Assembly: GCA_002746605.1 (NCBI GenBank)
Contig: PDPT01000022.1
Coordinates: forward strand, 1 to 33,245
Length of the DNA stretch: 33,245 nt
DNA from: Ignavibacteriota bacterium
Lineage (GTDB): Bacteria; Bacteroidota; Ignavibacteria; Ignavibacteriales; Melioribacteraceae
Direction of reading: 5' to 3'
Shown: piece after piece, positions 8,948 to 18,593 of the stretch
Numbering within the stretch: position 1 is the stretch's first letter
Layout: the number at the start of each line of letters is the position of its first letter
The notes under the pieces: generated by a model
What the model was told of the DNA's origin: nothing
Databases searched by the model: none
Seen by the model: only the letters and a program-made list of their open reading frames with translations
Translations under genes and position numbers: made by a program

Positions 8948-11901
8948 GCAAAAAATTCATCTAATCTTTCTTTAAATATCTTAAGATCAAAAGGTTTACT
9001 AAACACATCATTTACATTTATTTTCTTGTACTGTTCTATCACTTCGTCAGTATATTCTCTAGTTATTATAATAAATTTCGGGTTATAAGATAAATTACCT
9101 GATTTAACTTTTTCTATAAATTTGCAACCTGTCATACTTCCGAGACCGTGCTCTATAAAAATTAACATGGGCATTTTTTCTTTAATAATATTAAGAGCAT
9201 TCCCGATATTATCGGCTTTATAAATAGGAACATCGTTATTAATCATATTTTCTAATAATCTTGAATATAAAATTCTATCTGCTTGTATCGGATCAAAAAT
9301 TAAAACCGCAGGTTGAGCAATAGGTAAAGTAAAAATAAATCTGCTTCCTTTATTTACTTCACTTTCTACTTTTATTTTCCCGTTATGTTTTTCAATTATT
9401 TCTTTTACTAAAGATAGTCCCAATCCGGTTCCTTTTTCGCCTTCGGTTCCAAGAGTTGTAAACTTTTTATCAATTACAAAAAGTTTTTCAATATCATCTT
9501 TTGCAATGCCTATTCCTGTATCTTCTATTGTAAATTCAATTCTGTTTATATCTGCTAATTCTTTGGTAGTAATTAATATTTTTCCACCTGAATGTGTAAA
9601 TTTGATTGAGTTAGCAACAAGATTATTAAAAACTTGTAAAATAAGATTTTCATCAACATTTATGAATATTTTTTTATCTATTTCGGCTTTAAGATCCACA
9701 CCTTTTTGTATTGCTAAACCATTTAATATTTCCACGGTTTTAGTTATCAAATAATTTGCATTAACGATTTTTGGTTCAATTTCTTTTTTGCCTGTTTGAA
9801 GTTTGGTTAAATCCAATAATCCGTTTAGCAAATCTACTGTATGAAGTGAAGCCTCTTTAATATGACTAACATACTCTAATATGGTTCTTTTATCTAAAGA
9901 AGTATCGGTCATTATTAAATCGGAAAAACCAACTATTGAAGTAAAAGGTGATTTTAGATCATGCGAAATTATAGAAATCAGTTTGTCCTTCGCATTATTT
10001 AATATTACTAACTCTTGGTTGGTATTCAGTAAATCTCCTTTTTCTGCAGCATATCGAGTTATATCTCTAATTTTACCGTAAAGTTTAGATCGATTATTTT
10101 CATTAAATAATTTAACAGTGTTACTTATCCATCTAATTTCACCCTCCTTGTTAAATATCCGATAGATTATTTCGTCAGCTGTTTTTTCAGGTTTATTAAC
10201 AAGGTTATTAACATGAGTTTTATAAAGTGATAAATCATCAGGGTGAGTGATTTTAACAAAAAAATCACAATTATTATCCTTACTATAACCAAGATGTTCT
10301 ATAAAATCAGGACTGATATATTCGCAATTAAAATTTCCATCTTCTAAATAACCTGACCAATAATAAGGTCCAAGATTTTTAAATTTCTTACTGATTATAG
10401 AATCGAATGATTGTGACTGTTCATAATCTGGCAAATAATTATCTAAATAGAAAGTATGATTTCTTTCTTCATCTTCTGCTGTTGTAAAATTGAAAGAAAC
10501 TTTAACTACCTCTTTATTTAAAGTAAGCAAATGAAAATTATCAATAGCAGAATTTTGGAGCAAATCATAGAAATCAGTAATATTTTCTTGCTCTATAAAC
10601 TTTGGGTCCATTAAATCTATAAAATTCTTTCCTTTTATTTGCTCAAAATTATAATTCAAGCTATTGCAAAATACTTCATTAGAATATAGAATTGTTCCGT
10701 TATATTTTGTCTGAACAATCATTTGATCGGAATTATCTACTGTATCTTTAAAGAATTTGTTTCTTTCTTTCTCTAAATAATATTCATGATATTCATGTTT
10801 AGACAATTTATTGCAATATAGAAGCAATTCTGTATGGTCATTATAAGTATTACTAATTATTTTCAAATTAAATAAAGTCTTATCAAAATTAATTGATTTT
10901 CTTACAGTACCTTTCCAGTAACCATTTAATAAAATACTGTTTCTAATTTTTTCAAAAAAAGCATCATCTATTTGCGGAAATAATTTTCCTATGAAACTAT
11001 TAATAATATCGGAGTTCTCTATTTCGAAGAATTGTTTTGCTTTTTTGCTGCAATAAGTAATATTTCCTAACAGATTTAGCTTTAGTAATCCATCTGAGAA
11101 TTTATTGGCAAACTCTTCCAGAATCTTTAACTCGGATATACCCCCGAGGTGATTTATTATATCTTGACCAATATTATTTTTTTCATACAAAAGAACAATT
11201 ACAGCGGTATCGGAAAAAGGTATTAAAGCTGTATTGTATATTTTTTTTTGTTTTTCTGAAAATTGAATTAGTCTGGTAAATTCCGTTTTATTATATTTTA
11301 TTGCATTTTTAATTTTGGGAATTATATCATTATGTTCTTCAAAAATAAAAATATTTTTTATATTGTTTTTGCTGGGCATATAACCTAAGAAATCATTTAA
11401 TTTTGAAGAGTTTTTTATATTGCCTTCAGAGTCAACAATTAAATAATTCTTTAAGAAAGTATCTACAAATTTGATAACAGCATTCGATTCACTTTTCTTT
11501 TCAATTTCTTCGGAAACAGTTAAATTAGAATCGGTTATAATAACAATTCCACTTTTGAAAGTCTCATTTTCAAAAATTGGCAATCCTTTAACAAGAATAT
11601 TATAATTTTTACTCTTAGTTGTATCGAAAGTTATTTCCTTTGTAAAAGAGACATTCTGCTTTAGTAATAAAATTTCACTTACAGGTAAATTCTTAGTTAA
11701 AGAATTTTTAGAAAAAATATTTGTTTCTTGAATTATGTCATGAATGTTTTCATCAAAAAAAAGATTAATATTTTTATTACTGGATCTTATTTTCCAATTT
11801 TCATCAAAAATTATTACCCCAATTGGTAAACTTTCAGTCAAATTTTCAATTAAAATATCAAAATATTTGTAAATGTTTTCTGAGTTTTTACTATTTTCCA
11901 A
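8929..11901 (-). CDS. Soluble multi-PAS hybrid histidine kinase with a degenerate receiver domain
   Basis: A 990-residue cytoplasmic sensor kinase with no signal peptide or membrane helix. About five PAS-like domains fill residues 15-620; the last is the clearest, ending with the PAC-like IRWISNTVKLF...YGKIRDITR. A HisKA domain follows with phospho-acceptor H647 (IISHDLKSPF). The HATPase has N764 (NLVANSIKF), G1 DTGIGI and G2 GTGLGLSLV. The C-terminal receiver (about 868-985) keeps the terminal Lys969 (SKPFD) and a Thr, but has Glu917 where the phosphorylated Asp should be (IFIEHGLGSMTG) and D-P instead of the acidic pair. It probably cannot accept phosphate normally. The start is TTG at 11901, chosen because AGGGA lies 8 bases upstream and an in-frame TAG lies just before. 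No partner regulator is adjacent. Ligands of the PAS domains cannot be read from sequence. Confidence 0.93.
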   Translation of the reverse strand: MENSKNSENIYKYFDILIENLTESLPIGVIIFDENWKIRSSNKNINLFFDENIHDIIQETNIFSKNSLTKNLPVSEILLLKQNVSFTKEITFDTTKSKNYNILVKGLPIFENETFKSGIVIITDSNLTVSEEIEKKSESNAVIKFVDTFLKNYLIVDSEGNIKNSSKLNDFLGYMPSKNNIKNIFIFEEHNDIIPKIKNAIKYNKTEFTRLIQFSEKQKKIYNTALIPFSDTAVIVLLYEKNNIGQDIINHLGGISELKILEEFANKFSDGLLKLNLLGNITYCSKKAKQFFEIENSDIINSFIGKLFPQIDDAFFEKIRNSILLNGYWKGTVRKSINFDKTLFNLKIISNTYNDHTELLLYCNKLSKHEYHEYYLEKERNKFFKDTVDNSDQMIVQTKYNGTILYSNEVFCNSLNYNFEQIKGKNFIDLMDPKFIEQENITDFYDLLQNSAIDNFHLLTLNKEVVKVSFNFTTAEDEERNHTFYLDNYLPDYEQSQSFDSIISKKFKNLGPYYWSGYLEDGNFNCEYISPDFIEHLGYSKDNNCDFFVKITHPDDLSLYKTHVNNLVNKPEKTADEIIYRIFNKEGEIRWISNTVKLFNENNRSKLYGKIRDITRYAAEKGDLLNTNQELVILNNAKDKLISIISHDLKSPFTSIVGFSDLIMTDTSLDKRTILEYVSHIKEASLHTVDLLNGLLDLTKLQTGKKEIEPKIVNANYLITKTVEILNGLAIQKGVDLKAEIDKKIFINVDENLILQVFNNLVANSIKFTHSGGKILITTKELADINRIEFTIEDTGIGIAKDDIEKLFVIDKKFTTLGTEGEKGTGLGLSLVKEIIEKHNGKIKVESEVNKGSRFIFTLPIAQPAVLIFDPIQADRILYSRLLENMINNDVPIYKADNIGNALNIIKEKMPMLIFIEHGLGSMTGCKFIEKVKSGNLSYNPKFIIITREYTDEVIEQYKKINVNDVFSKPFDLKIFKERLDEFFAKTLKK

Positions 11902-12124
11902 AAAATTTCCCTACCGTTTTTATTTACTTTTTATTTTAGTTGTATCGAATAATTTCAAAATTTGAAAAATTACGTTTCGAATTTACTAAATAATAAAAAT
12001 TTTAAAGTGAGGTAGATCAAAATGGACAGAAAAAATTGAGAATCTAACAATTATTTAATACATTTAGGGAGATAATATTTTATAGTCCGCAAATAAATAA
12101 AATCAATTATATAAACTTAATTAC

Positions 12125-12130
12125 AAGGAG
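12125..12130 (+). promoter_or_regulatory. Strong Shine-Dalgarno of pckA
   Basis: AAGGAG nine bases before the ATG at 12140, in a 238-base leader between divergent genes. It shows that this organism uses anti-Shine-Dalgarno pairing at least for some highly expressed genes. The leader 11902-12124 must contain promoters for both genes; none could be assigned with confidence. Confidence 0.8.
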
Positions 12131-12139
12131 AGAGACATA

Positions 12140-13744
12140 ATGAGTACATTAAATTTAGAGAAATACGGATTAAAAAACGTAAAAGAAATTTATCATAATT
12201 TATCATACGATGAATTTTTTAAACATGAAATGAGAGATGATCTTGAAGGATATGAAAAAGCTCAACTTACTGAATTAGACGCAGTTAATGTAATGACCGG
12301 AGTTTTTACCGGACGTTCACCTAAGGACAAATATATTGTAAAAGATGATGTAACTAAAGATACAATGTGGTGGACATCAGAGCAAGCCCCAAACGATAAT
12401 AAACCCGTTAGCCCGGAAGTTTGGAATGACTTAAAAGAAACTGTTGTAGAACAGCTTTCCGGTAAATCGTTATATGTTATAGATGGTTTTTGCGGTGCTA
12501 ATGAAAATTCCAGATTAAAAGTTCGTTTTATTATGGAAGTTGCTTGGCAGGCACATTTTGTTAAAAATATGTTTATCAGACCAACAGAAGAAGAGCTTAA
12601 AAATTTTGGAGAACCTGATTTTGTAATTCTTAATGGCTCAAAAACTTCAAATCCCAAGTGGAAAGAACATGGATTAAATTCCGAAGTATTTACCGTATTT
12701 AATCTTACTGAAAGAATGCAGGTTATAGGCGGTTCTTGGTATGGCGGCGAAATGAAAAAAGGTATTTTTGCAATGATGAACTATTATTTACCTTTAAAAG
12801 GAATCGCAGCTATGCACTGCTCTGCCAATAAAGGAAAAGATGGCGATGTTGCTATTTTCTTTGGACTTTCAGGTACAGGAAAAACTACACTTTCTACAGA
12901 TCCTAAGAGAGAATTAATCGGTGATGATGAACATGGCTGGGATGATGACGGTGTTTTCAATTTTGAAGGTGGATGCTATGCAAAAACAATCAACTTAGAT
13001 AAAGAATCAGAGCCTGATATTTACAATGCAATTAAAAGAGATGCTATTTTAGAAAATTTAACTGTTGATGAAAACGGTAAAATTGATTTTGACGACGATT
13101 CCGTTACCAAAAATACAAGGGTATCTTATCCTATTTATCATATAGATAATATTGTAAAACCTATTTCTAAAGCAGGACACGCAAGTAAAGTAATCTTTTT
13201 AACTGCAGATGCTTTTGGTGTAATTCCTCCTGTTTCTAAATTAACTCCCGATCAAACAAAATATCATTTCTTATCAGGATTTACAGCTAAATTAGCAGGA
13301 ACAGAAAGAGGAGTAACTTCTCCGCAACCAACATTTTCGGCATGTTTCGGGAAAGCTTTCCTAAGTTTGCACCCAACAAAATACGGCGAAGAATTAGTTA
13401 AAAAAATGGAAGCTCACGGCTCAAAAGCTTATTTGGTAAATACAGGTTGGAACGGAACCGGAAAAAGAATATCTATAAAAGATACTCGTGCAATTATTGA
13501 TAGAATACTTGACGGATCAATTGAAAAAGCTGAGACTAAAATGATTCCAATATTTAATTTAGAAGTTCCGACTTCTTTAGAAAATGTTGACTCAAATATT
13601 TTAGATCCTAAAAATACATACGAAGATCCGGCTGAATGGGAAAAGAAAGCCAAAGAACTTGCAGAATTATTTATTAAGAACTTTGATCAATATACTGATA
13701 ATGAAGAAGGTAAAAAACTTGTTGCTGCAGGTCCGCAATTATAA
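12140..13744 (+). CDS. pckA: Phosphoenolpyruvate carboxykinase (ATP)
   Basis: Catalyses oxaloacetate + ATP to PEP + ADP + CO2, the entry step of gluconeogenesis. It may also run in reverse in fermentative metabolism. The 534 residues match the usual length of the ATP-dependent family. The P-loop is G242-LSGTGKT-T, and the family motifs [12 protein letters not shown] (N-terminal substrate loop), [24 protein letters not shown] and [13 protein letters not shown] are all present. This combination is specific to the ATP type rather than the GTP type. It has the strongest ribosome-binding site in the window, which suggests high expression. With the fructose-1,6-bisphosphatase gene downstream in the window, it completes the dedicated gluconeogenic steps for growth on peptides. 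It is transcribed alone and converges on waaA. Confidence 0.98.
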   Translation: MSTLNLEKYGLKNVKEIYHNLSYDEFFKHEMRDDLEGYEKAQLTELDAVNVMTGVFTGRSPKDKYIVKDDVTKDTMWWTSEQAPNDNKPVSPEVWNDLKETVVEQLSGKSLYVIDGFCGANENSRLKVRFIMEVAWQAHFVKNMFIRPTEEELKNFGEPDFVILNGSKTSNPKWKEHGLNSEVFTVFNLTERMQVIGGSWYGGEMKKGIFAMMNYYLPLKGIAAMHCSANKGKDGDVAIFFGLSGTGKTTLSTDPKRELIGDDEHGWDDDGVFNFEGGCYAKTINLDKESEPDIYNAIKRDAILENLTVDENGKIDFDDDSVTKNTRVSYPIYHIDNIVKPISKAGHASKVIFLTADAFGVIPPVSKLTPDQTKYHFLSGFTAKLAGTERGVTSPQPTFSACFGKAFLSLHPTKYGEELVKKMEAHGSKAYLVNTGWNGTGKRISIKDTRAIIDRILDGSIEKAETKMIPIFNLEVPTSLENVDSNILDPKNTYEDPAEWEKKAKELAELFIKNFDQYTDNEEGKKLVAAGPQL

Positions 13745-13773
13745 TTGATTAAACTTAAATTAGTTATAAATAT

Positions 13774-13806
13774 AAAAAAGGTGAGAATTTATATCTCGCC
13801 TTTTTT
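13774..13806. terminator. Shared terminator of pckA and waaA
   Basis: Stem AAAAAAGGTGAG (13774-13785) and CTCGCCTTTTTT (13795-13806) with one G-T pair and a 9-base loop. It is preceded by an A-tract and ends in a T-tract, so it works on the plus strand; the mirrored tracts also fit minus-strand termination. The distal arm overlaps the first bases of the waaA stop codon (13805-13807). Confidence 0.85.
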
Positions 13807-15076
13807 ATTTTCTATCAAATTCTTTTATAATTTTTTTCGTAGCACCAATATTTTTTTGTATATAATTGTAAGAAATACTCCCGAGTTTTCTTCTTCTTTC
13901 TTCATTGGTTAATAGTTTTTTGAAAACTTTATATGCTTCGGTTTTGTTTGAAATTTCAATACCGCAACCAAGTTCCATCATTCTTTGTGCTTCTTGACTG
14001 TTTTTGTTTTTTGGTCCGAAAATCACAGGTATTCCGTAAACTGCAGGTTCTAAAACATTATGAATTCCCTGCCTAAAACTTCCTCCTACATAAGCACAAT
14101 CAGCATAACAGTACAGCGTAAGTAAAATTCCAATTGAATCAATAATAATTATATTTTCATTATTATAATCGTTTTTATACGAAAATCTGATTTTACTTTG
14201 ATCTTTCAAAACATATTCTAACTCTTCTAATTTAGTAGATGTCGGTTCGTGCGGGGCAATAACTATAAGCAAATTATCAATATATTTTATTAGTTTTTTT
14301 ATTACGGGAATTAAAACTTCTTCATCAGCAGACCAAGAACTGCCAATTACTAATACTTTTTTTCCTTTTAGAATTTCTTCTCTAAATAAGTTTTTCTTTT
14401 TGGCTTTGAGACTTTTTTGATAAACTCTATCGAATCTGGTATCTCCGACAACCGCAAGTTTATCGGGAGCAAGATAAAAGTCGCTAAAACTTTTTTTATC
14501 TTTTTCAGAAATAGTTAAAATTTTTGTAAAATGCTTAAAAAGTGATGCATGAAATTGTTTTGCAATAGGCATTTTCCTTTTTGAATTTATATCCATTGTT
14601 GCATCTACAATATAAGTAGGAATTTTTTCTTTACTTAAAATCCATATAAAATTAGGCCAAAAATCGTAACGCATAAATATTGCGACAGATGGTTTTATTA
14701 AATTAATAAATCGTTTCGCATTTGCTACATTATCAAAAGGCAAATACGAAATAACATCGGCATAAGGATATTTTAGAGAATTATTATAACCCGATGGCGA
14801 AAAAAATGTAACAACAATATTAATCTCACTATTTTTTTTGAAATGTTCAATTATTGGTTTTGCTTGTTCAAATTCTCCCATCGATGAAGAATGAAACCAA
14901 AATGTAGTTTTATTTCGATTCAAACAGGAAATGTTTATTATTAAATTCTCGAATAATTGTTTCCGGTTAGTTATTCCCATTCTAATCTTTTTATTAAACA
15001 AACTTAAAACGTAAAAAGACATTTTTAGCGGGAGCAGTATTAAAATATTATAAAAATAGAACCAAAAAGATTTCAT
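13805..15076 (-). CDS. waaA: 3-deoxy-D-manno-octulosonic acid (Kdo) transferase
   Basis: Glycosyltransferase family 30 enzyme that adds Kdo from CMP-Kdo to lipid A at the inner face of the inner membrane. The 423 residues start with a membrane-associating hydrophobic segment (about 5-27). Next comes the N-terminal domain motif FHSSSMGEFEQA, where E68 matches the catalytic Glu of the 'S.GE' motif. Family blocks FMRYDFWPNFIW, VVGDTRFDRVY, GSSWSADEE and IAPHEPT follow, and the donor-site block NVLEPAVYGIPVIFGPK closes the domain. Length is typical. It overlaps the preceding heptosyltransferase gene by four bases (ATGA), so the two are translationally coupled. How many Kdo units it adds cannot be told from sequence. 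Confidence 0.95.
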   Translation of the reverse strand: MKSFWFYFYNILILLPLKMSFYVLSLFNKKIRMGITNRKQLFENLIINISCLNRNKTTFWFHSSSMGEFEQAKPIIEHFKKNSEINIVVTFFSPSGYNNSLKYPYADVISYLPFDNVANAKRFINLIKPSVAIFMRYDFWPNFIWILSKEKIPTYIVDATMDINSKRKMPIAKQFHASLFKHFTKILTISEKDKKSFSDFYLAPDKLAVVGDTRFDRVYQKSLKAKKKNLFREEILKGKKVLVIGSSWSADEEVLIPVIKKLIKYIDNLLIVIAPHEPTSTKLEELEYVLKDQSKIRFSYKNDYNNENIIIIDSIGILLTLYCYADCAYVGGSFRQGIHNVLEPAVYGIPVIFGPKNKNSQEAQRMMELGCGIEISNKTEAYKVFKKLLTNEERRRKLGSISYNYIQKNIGATKKIIKEFDRK

Positions 15077-16062
15077 AAGTTATCAATAAATTTTAAAGTT
15101 TCGTTAAATACATAATTAGGTTTAATTTCTTTCATACATTTAAAGTGTGTTTTAGGACATTCACTTAAACCAATGTGACTGCATGGACGGCAGTTCAGTG
15201 AATTATTTTCCAGAATCAAACTTTTACCTTTATAAGGAAAAAAGCCAAATTCTTTTACCGTTGAACCAAAAATCGCAATAATCGGAGTTTTAACCGATAA
15301 AGCAGTATGCATCAATCCCGAATCGTTACAGATTACAGTTCTACAATTTTTCATGTTTACAGCTAAATCATAAAGATTATTATCGTTGGATAAGTCTATT
15401 GAATTAACTATTCTGTCCGAAATAGATTTGCAAATTTCTTTATCATCTTTTCCTCCGAATAGTGCAATTTTATAACCTTTTGCCGCTAACATTTTTCCGA
15501 GTTCAATAAAATATTCTTTCAACCACATTTTAGTTTTATGCTTGGAACCCGGACAAAATCCTATAACGTTATCTTCATATTTTATTTTTGCAGTAATATT
15601 TTTTGGTAAAAATAATTCAAGACCTTCATTATCTAATTTAAAATTAGGGACAGCTTGAGCATATAATTCAGGTATAGATTTTATTTCTTTGAAATTATTT
15701 AATTTAAATTTTACTAAAAAAAATTTTTTAACATGAGATTTTTTATACTTAACAATTTTATGTGCTTTAGAAATTAATCTGTTTGTTCTTATGTTATTCT
15801 GCAGATCAATAATTAAATCATATTTTTCATTATTGATTTTATTTTTAAGCTTACTGTTTTTATAATTCCGTTCTAATATGAATAAATTATTTAAATAAAT
15901 ATTGTGTTTTACCACATCTTTAAATTCTTTACGTACTAAAAAATCAATTGAAGCATTTGGTAATATTTTTTTTAACGATCGGATAACCGGAGTTGTAAGT
16001 AAAATATCTCCAAGAGAACTTAAACGAATAATTAATATTTTATTTATATTTTTTAAATTCAC
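15073..16062 (-). CDS. Glycosyltransferase family 9 (heptosyltransferase-like)
   Basis: A 329-residue GT9 protein that probably transfers a heptose from ADP-heptose to the inner core of LPS. Visible family features are an N-terminal Rossmann start (ILIIRLSSLGDILLTTPVI), the donor-binding CPGSKHKTKMW, the conserved NDSGLMHTALSVKTPIIAIFGST, and a late Cys-rich block CRPCSHIGLSECP...CM shared with WaaF-like enzymes. It starts with GTG at 16062; an ATG two bases upstream is out of frame and stops at once. The stop overlaps the waaA start (ATGA), so this is an LPS-core operon. The acceptor is unknown, and WaaC/WaaF-type roles cannot be separated by eye. Confidence 0.88.
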   Translation of the reverse strand: MNLKNINKILIIRLSSLGDILLTTPVIRSLKKILPNASIDFLVRKEFKDVVKHNIYLNNLFILERNYKNSKLKNKINNEKYDLIIDLQNNIRTNRLISKAHKIVKYKKSHVKKFFLVKFKLNNFKEIKSIPELYAQAVPNFKLDNEGLELFLPKNITAKIKYEDNVIGFCPGSKHKTKMWLKEYFIELGKMLAAKGYKIALFGGKDDKEICKSISDRIVNSIDLSNDNNLYDLAVNMKNCRTVICNDSGLMHTALSVKTPIIAIFGSTVKEFGFFPYKGKSLILENNSLNCRPCSHIGLSECPKTHFKCMKEIKPNYVFNETLKFIDNL

Positions 16063-16183
16063 ATAATTATAAAATTGTTTACAAAAATTTAAGAATAAAA
16101 AACCAAGTGTGCTAACTTATATTGAGATAATCTTTAATATTACATATTTTTCTGATATAAATTATTTGAAATAAGGAAAACAG

Positions 16184-16450
16184 ATGGCAACTAAACCGGC
16201 ACCTAAAGTTAAAAACTTTTCGGAGGATAGTTTAGAAAAAAAAGTATATTCATTCATTGACACTTTGGAAGATAAAATTCCTTTAATGAACGATAGAAAC
16301 AGACTCTCATTCGCTTTATTAAACTATATAAATGGCACAGGAGATTCTCCGTTAATAACTATCAGAAATAATAAATTAACTCTGCAAAATACTTCTCGCG
16401 AAGAATTAGCGAAAATTATCGAAGAAAAATTATTTGAAATTAAAAAATAA
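16184..16450 (+). CDS. Small conserved-looking hypothetical protein
   Basis: An 88-residue soluble protein with no Cys, signal or membrane segment. It is mostly charged and helical: a Lys/Pro-rich start (MATKPAPKVKNF), a middle part VYSFIDTLEDKIPLMNDRNRL and a C-terminal helix REELAKIIEEKLFEIKK. AAGGA stands 8 bases before the ATG, which supports real translation. It is divergent from the LPS operon and converges on the Na/Pi transporter gene with only three bases between the stops. I do not recognise the family. The pattern would fit a small regulatory or adaptor protein, but nothing more can be claimed. Confidence 0.75.
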   Translation: MATKPAPKVKNFSEDSLEKKVYSFIDTLEDKIPLMNDRNRLSFALLNYINGTGDSPLITIRNNKLTLQNTSREELAKIIEEKLFEIKK

Positions 16451-16457
16451 TTTTTAA
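16440..16457. terminator. AT-only hairpin at the convergent ends of the small gene and the Na/Pi gene
   Basis: TTAAAAA (16440-16446) and TTTTTAA (16451-16457) enclose the small gene's TAA stop in a four-base loop. On the plus strand a CC and a T7 tract follow. The stem is weak because it has no G-C pairs, but the position and T-run fit a terminator. Confidence 0.45.
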
Positions 16458-18574
16458 CCTTTTTTTGTTTCCAAAAATATTCTTGCAATATTTGTTGAGC
16501 TCGAACTGATTCTTTTCAATAATTCGATCAGTTCTATATGTATTTTACTTGTTTCTATTGATTCCGTCACATTTTTTTGTAATCTGCCGAAATGTGTTTT
16601 CCTTAAATCCATTTCCATTAAGCGATACTTTTTATATTTTTTCTCCATCTTTTTTGCATCTTGCAAATTAACATCTTTAAAGACTTCAATTGCTCTATTT
16701 ATTTGTTTCATTGTTTTGGAATGATAATCTTTAATTTCCGTAAGCCCTTGTTCTGAAAATGATAAATTAAACTCAATTTTATTTTTTACAAGAAAGATTA
16801 ATCGCTTTGTAACAATATCGCCAATCTGTTCAACTTCAGTAACACAGTGCATTATCTGAAAAACTTCATCGGCTCTTTCCGCTTCAAAATCTTTTTGGAT
16901 TATTTTTGTAAGATACTCATTAATTTTCTCACTTAAGAAATCAACCTCATCTTCTGTATCTAAAATTTTTTGAATTGGCTTTTCATTATTCTCCAGAAAA
17001 GGAATAATAATCAAACCAACCATATTCTTCACTTTGTTCATCATTCTTATTGTTTCCGCTTTAGCAAGATTAAGTGCTAATGTAGGAGTTGAAATTAAAC
17101 TGCTTTCCAAATATTTTGTCTTAAAAATAGAATTTTCGTCTTCATCTTCTTGCTTATCAGGTAAAATATAAACAATTAATTTTGAAAATAAATTTGTAAA
17201 AGGCAGTAATATAAGAGTTAAAGCAACATTAAAAATTGTATGAGCGTTAGCAATTTGTCTTGGAACAATTTCTGCAAGAGCTGCCATTTTATTTACGGAT
17301 TGTGAAGCTTCCGGCGAAATTGCTCTTACAAGTTCAGCAAAGGTTGGTATCCAAAAAATGAAAAGGAAAATTCCTATAATCTTAAAAATTGTATGAGCTA
17401 ATGCAACTCGCTTGGCTTCTCTCCCCATATTCAGACTTGCTAAAACAGCGGTAATAGATGTACCGATATTAGTTCCAAGTATTAATGGAATTGCAGCTTC
17501 CAAAGTAATTAGTCCTTGAGTACCAAGCACAATTAAAATTCCCGAAAATGCACTACTGCTTTGAATTAAAGCGGTAAACACAGTCCCGATTATTATTGCA
17601 TAAAAAGGATTTTCGAGATGTAACAACAAATCAATAAAAGGTTTGTAAGTTCTGAGTGGATACATTGCTTGCGACATTATGTGCATACCATAAAAAAGAA
17701 CACCAAACCCAAAGATTATTTCTCCAATGTGCTTAATCTTTTTTGATTTATTAAAAAACAAAATAAGAAAACCAAAAGCAATAACTATTAAAGCATAATC
17801 AGATAATTTAAAAGCAATCATTTGTGCAGTTATTGTTGTACCAATTCCTGCTCCGAGAATAACACCGAGAGTTTGAGTAAAACTTATTAATTGTGCTTGA
17901 GCAAAACTAACTAACATAACTGTTGTTGCACTACTGCTTTGGATTATCATTGTAACAAAAATGCCAACTACTACTGCAAGCACTCTGTTATTTGTAAGTT
18001 TTTCCAGAATGATTCTCAGTTTGCTTCCGGCAGTTTTTTTCATACCTTCGCTCATCATTTCCATCCCAAAGAGAAACAATGCCAATCCGCCAAACAACCC
18101 GAAGATTAAATACATAACCCATTTGGAATTTCTTGCATGAGCTTTAAAATAAATAATGTCGTTTTTCTTTGTATTTAATTTTATTCTTGCAGAAAATTCA
18201 TAATCACCTTCTTTATCACCAAGTGTTGCAAAGGTTGAAGCATATCCGTTGACATCAGTAAAAACAGTATCAGCAGAAAGCTTAGTATTCTTCGCTTTAT
18301 TTGGGACAGATATTATTCTAAAAATTACAGGAAAATTTTTAACAGGTCGCAGATTATCCAAAAGCACTCTAATTCTTAACGGTTCTTCGAGAGTTTTATT
18401 AACCGTTGAGTAAAAAATGTTTGGAATATCTCTTCCCGTATTTAATTGTCCGACATAAGATAGAGATATTTTTGAGCTATCAATTTTTACCGCTTCTAAT
18501 GAATCAATTTCAGAGGCAGACAAATTAATTGTTACAAATATTAAAAAGAATAAAATTAAATTTTTCTTCCACAT
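16454..18574 (-). CDS. Na+/phosphate cotransporter family protein with N-terminal Ig-like domain and C-terminal PhoU-like domain
   Basis: Inner-membrane protein, probably a sodium-driven phosphate transporter (NptA/YjbB-like). The 706 residues begin with a signal peptide (LILFFLIFVTINLSA). A roughly 120-residue extracytoplasmic domain follows, whose end (TVFTDVNGYASTFATLGDKE) reads like a Big-1/invasin-type Ig fold. The membrane part has two inverted Na_Pi repeats with hallmark QSSSATT at 212-218 and QSSSAF at 338-343, and G-rich GAGIGTT / GTNIGTS loops. A PhoU-like helical bundle (about 545-700) ends the protein. The added Ig-like domain is not part of standard bacterial members. It is last in a same-strand cluster, 19 bases after the fructose-1,6-bisphosphatase gene. 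No Shine-Dalgarno was seen. Confidence 0.88.
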   Translation of the reverse strand: MWKKNLILFFLIFVTINLSASEIDSLEAVKIDSSKISLSYVGQLNTGRDIPNIFYSTVNKTLEEPLRIRVLLDNLRPVKNFPVIFRIISVPNKAKNTKLSADTVFTDVNGYASTFATLGDKEGDYEFSARIKLNTKKNDIIYFKAHARNSKWVMYLIFGLFGGLALFLFGMEMMSEGMKKTAGSKLRIILEKLTNNRVLAVVVGIFVTMIIQSSSATTVMLVSFAQAQLISFTQTLGVILGAGIGTTITAQMIAFKLSDYALIVIAFGFLILFFNKSKKIKHIGEIIFGFGVLFYGMHIMSQAMYPLRTYKPFIDLLLHLENPFYAIIIGTVFTALIQSSSAFSGILIVLGTQGLITLEAAIPLILGTNIGTSITAVLASLNMGREAKRVALAHTIFKIIGIFLFIFWIPTFAELVRAISPEASQSVNKMAALAEIVPRQIANAHTIFNVALTLILLPFTNLFSKLIVYILPDKQEDEDENSIFKTKYLESSLISTPTLALNLAKAETIRMMNKVKNMVGLIIIPFLENNEKPIQKILDTEDEVDFLSEKINEYLTKIIQKDFEAERADEVFQIMHCVTEVEQIGDIVTKRLIFLVKNKIEFNLSFSEQGLTEIKDYHSKTMKQINRAIEVFKDVNLQDAKKMEKKYKKYRLMEMDLRKTHFGRLQKNVTESIETSKIHIELIELLKRISSSSTNIARIFLETKKG

Positions 18575-18593
18575 AAGTATTGCAGCTTAGAAA

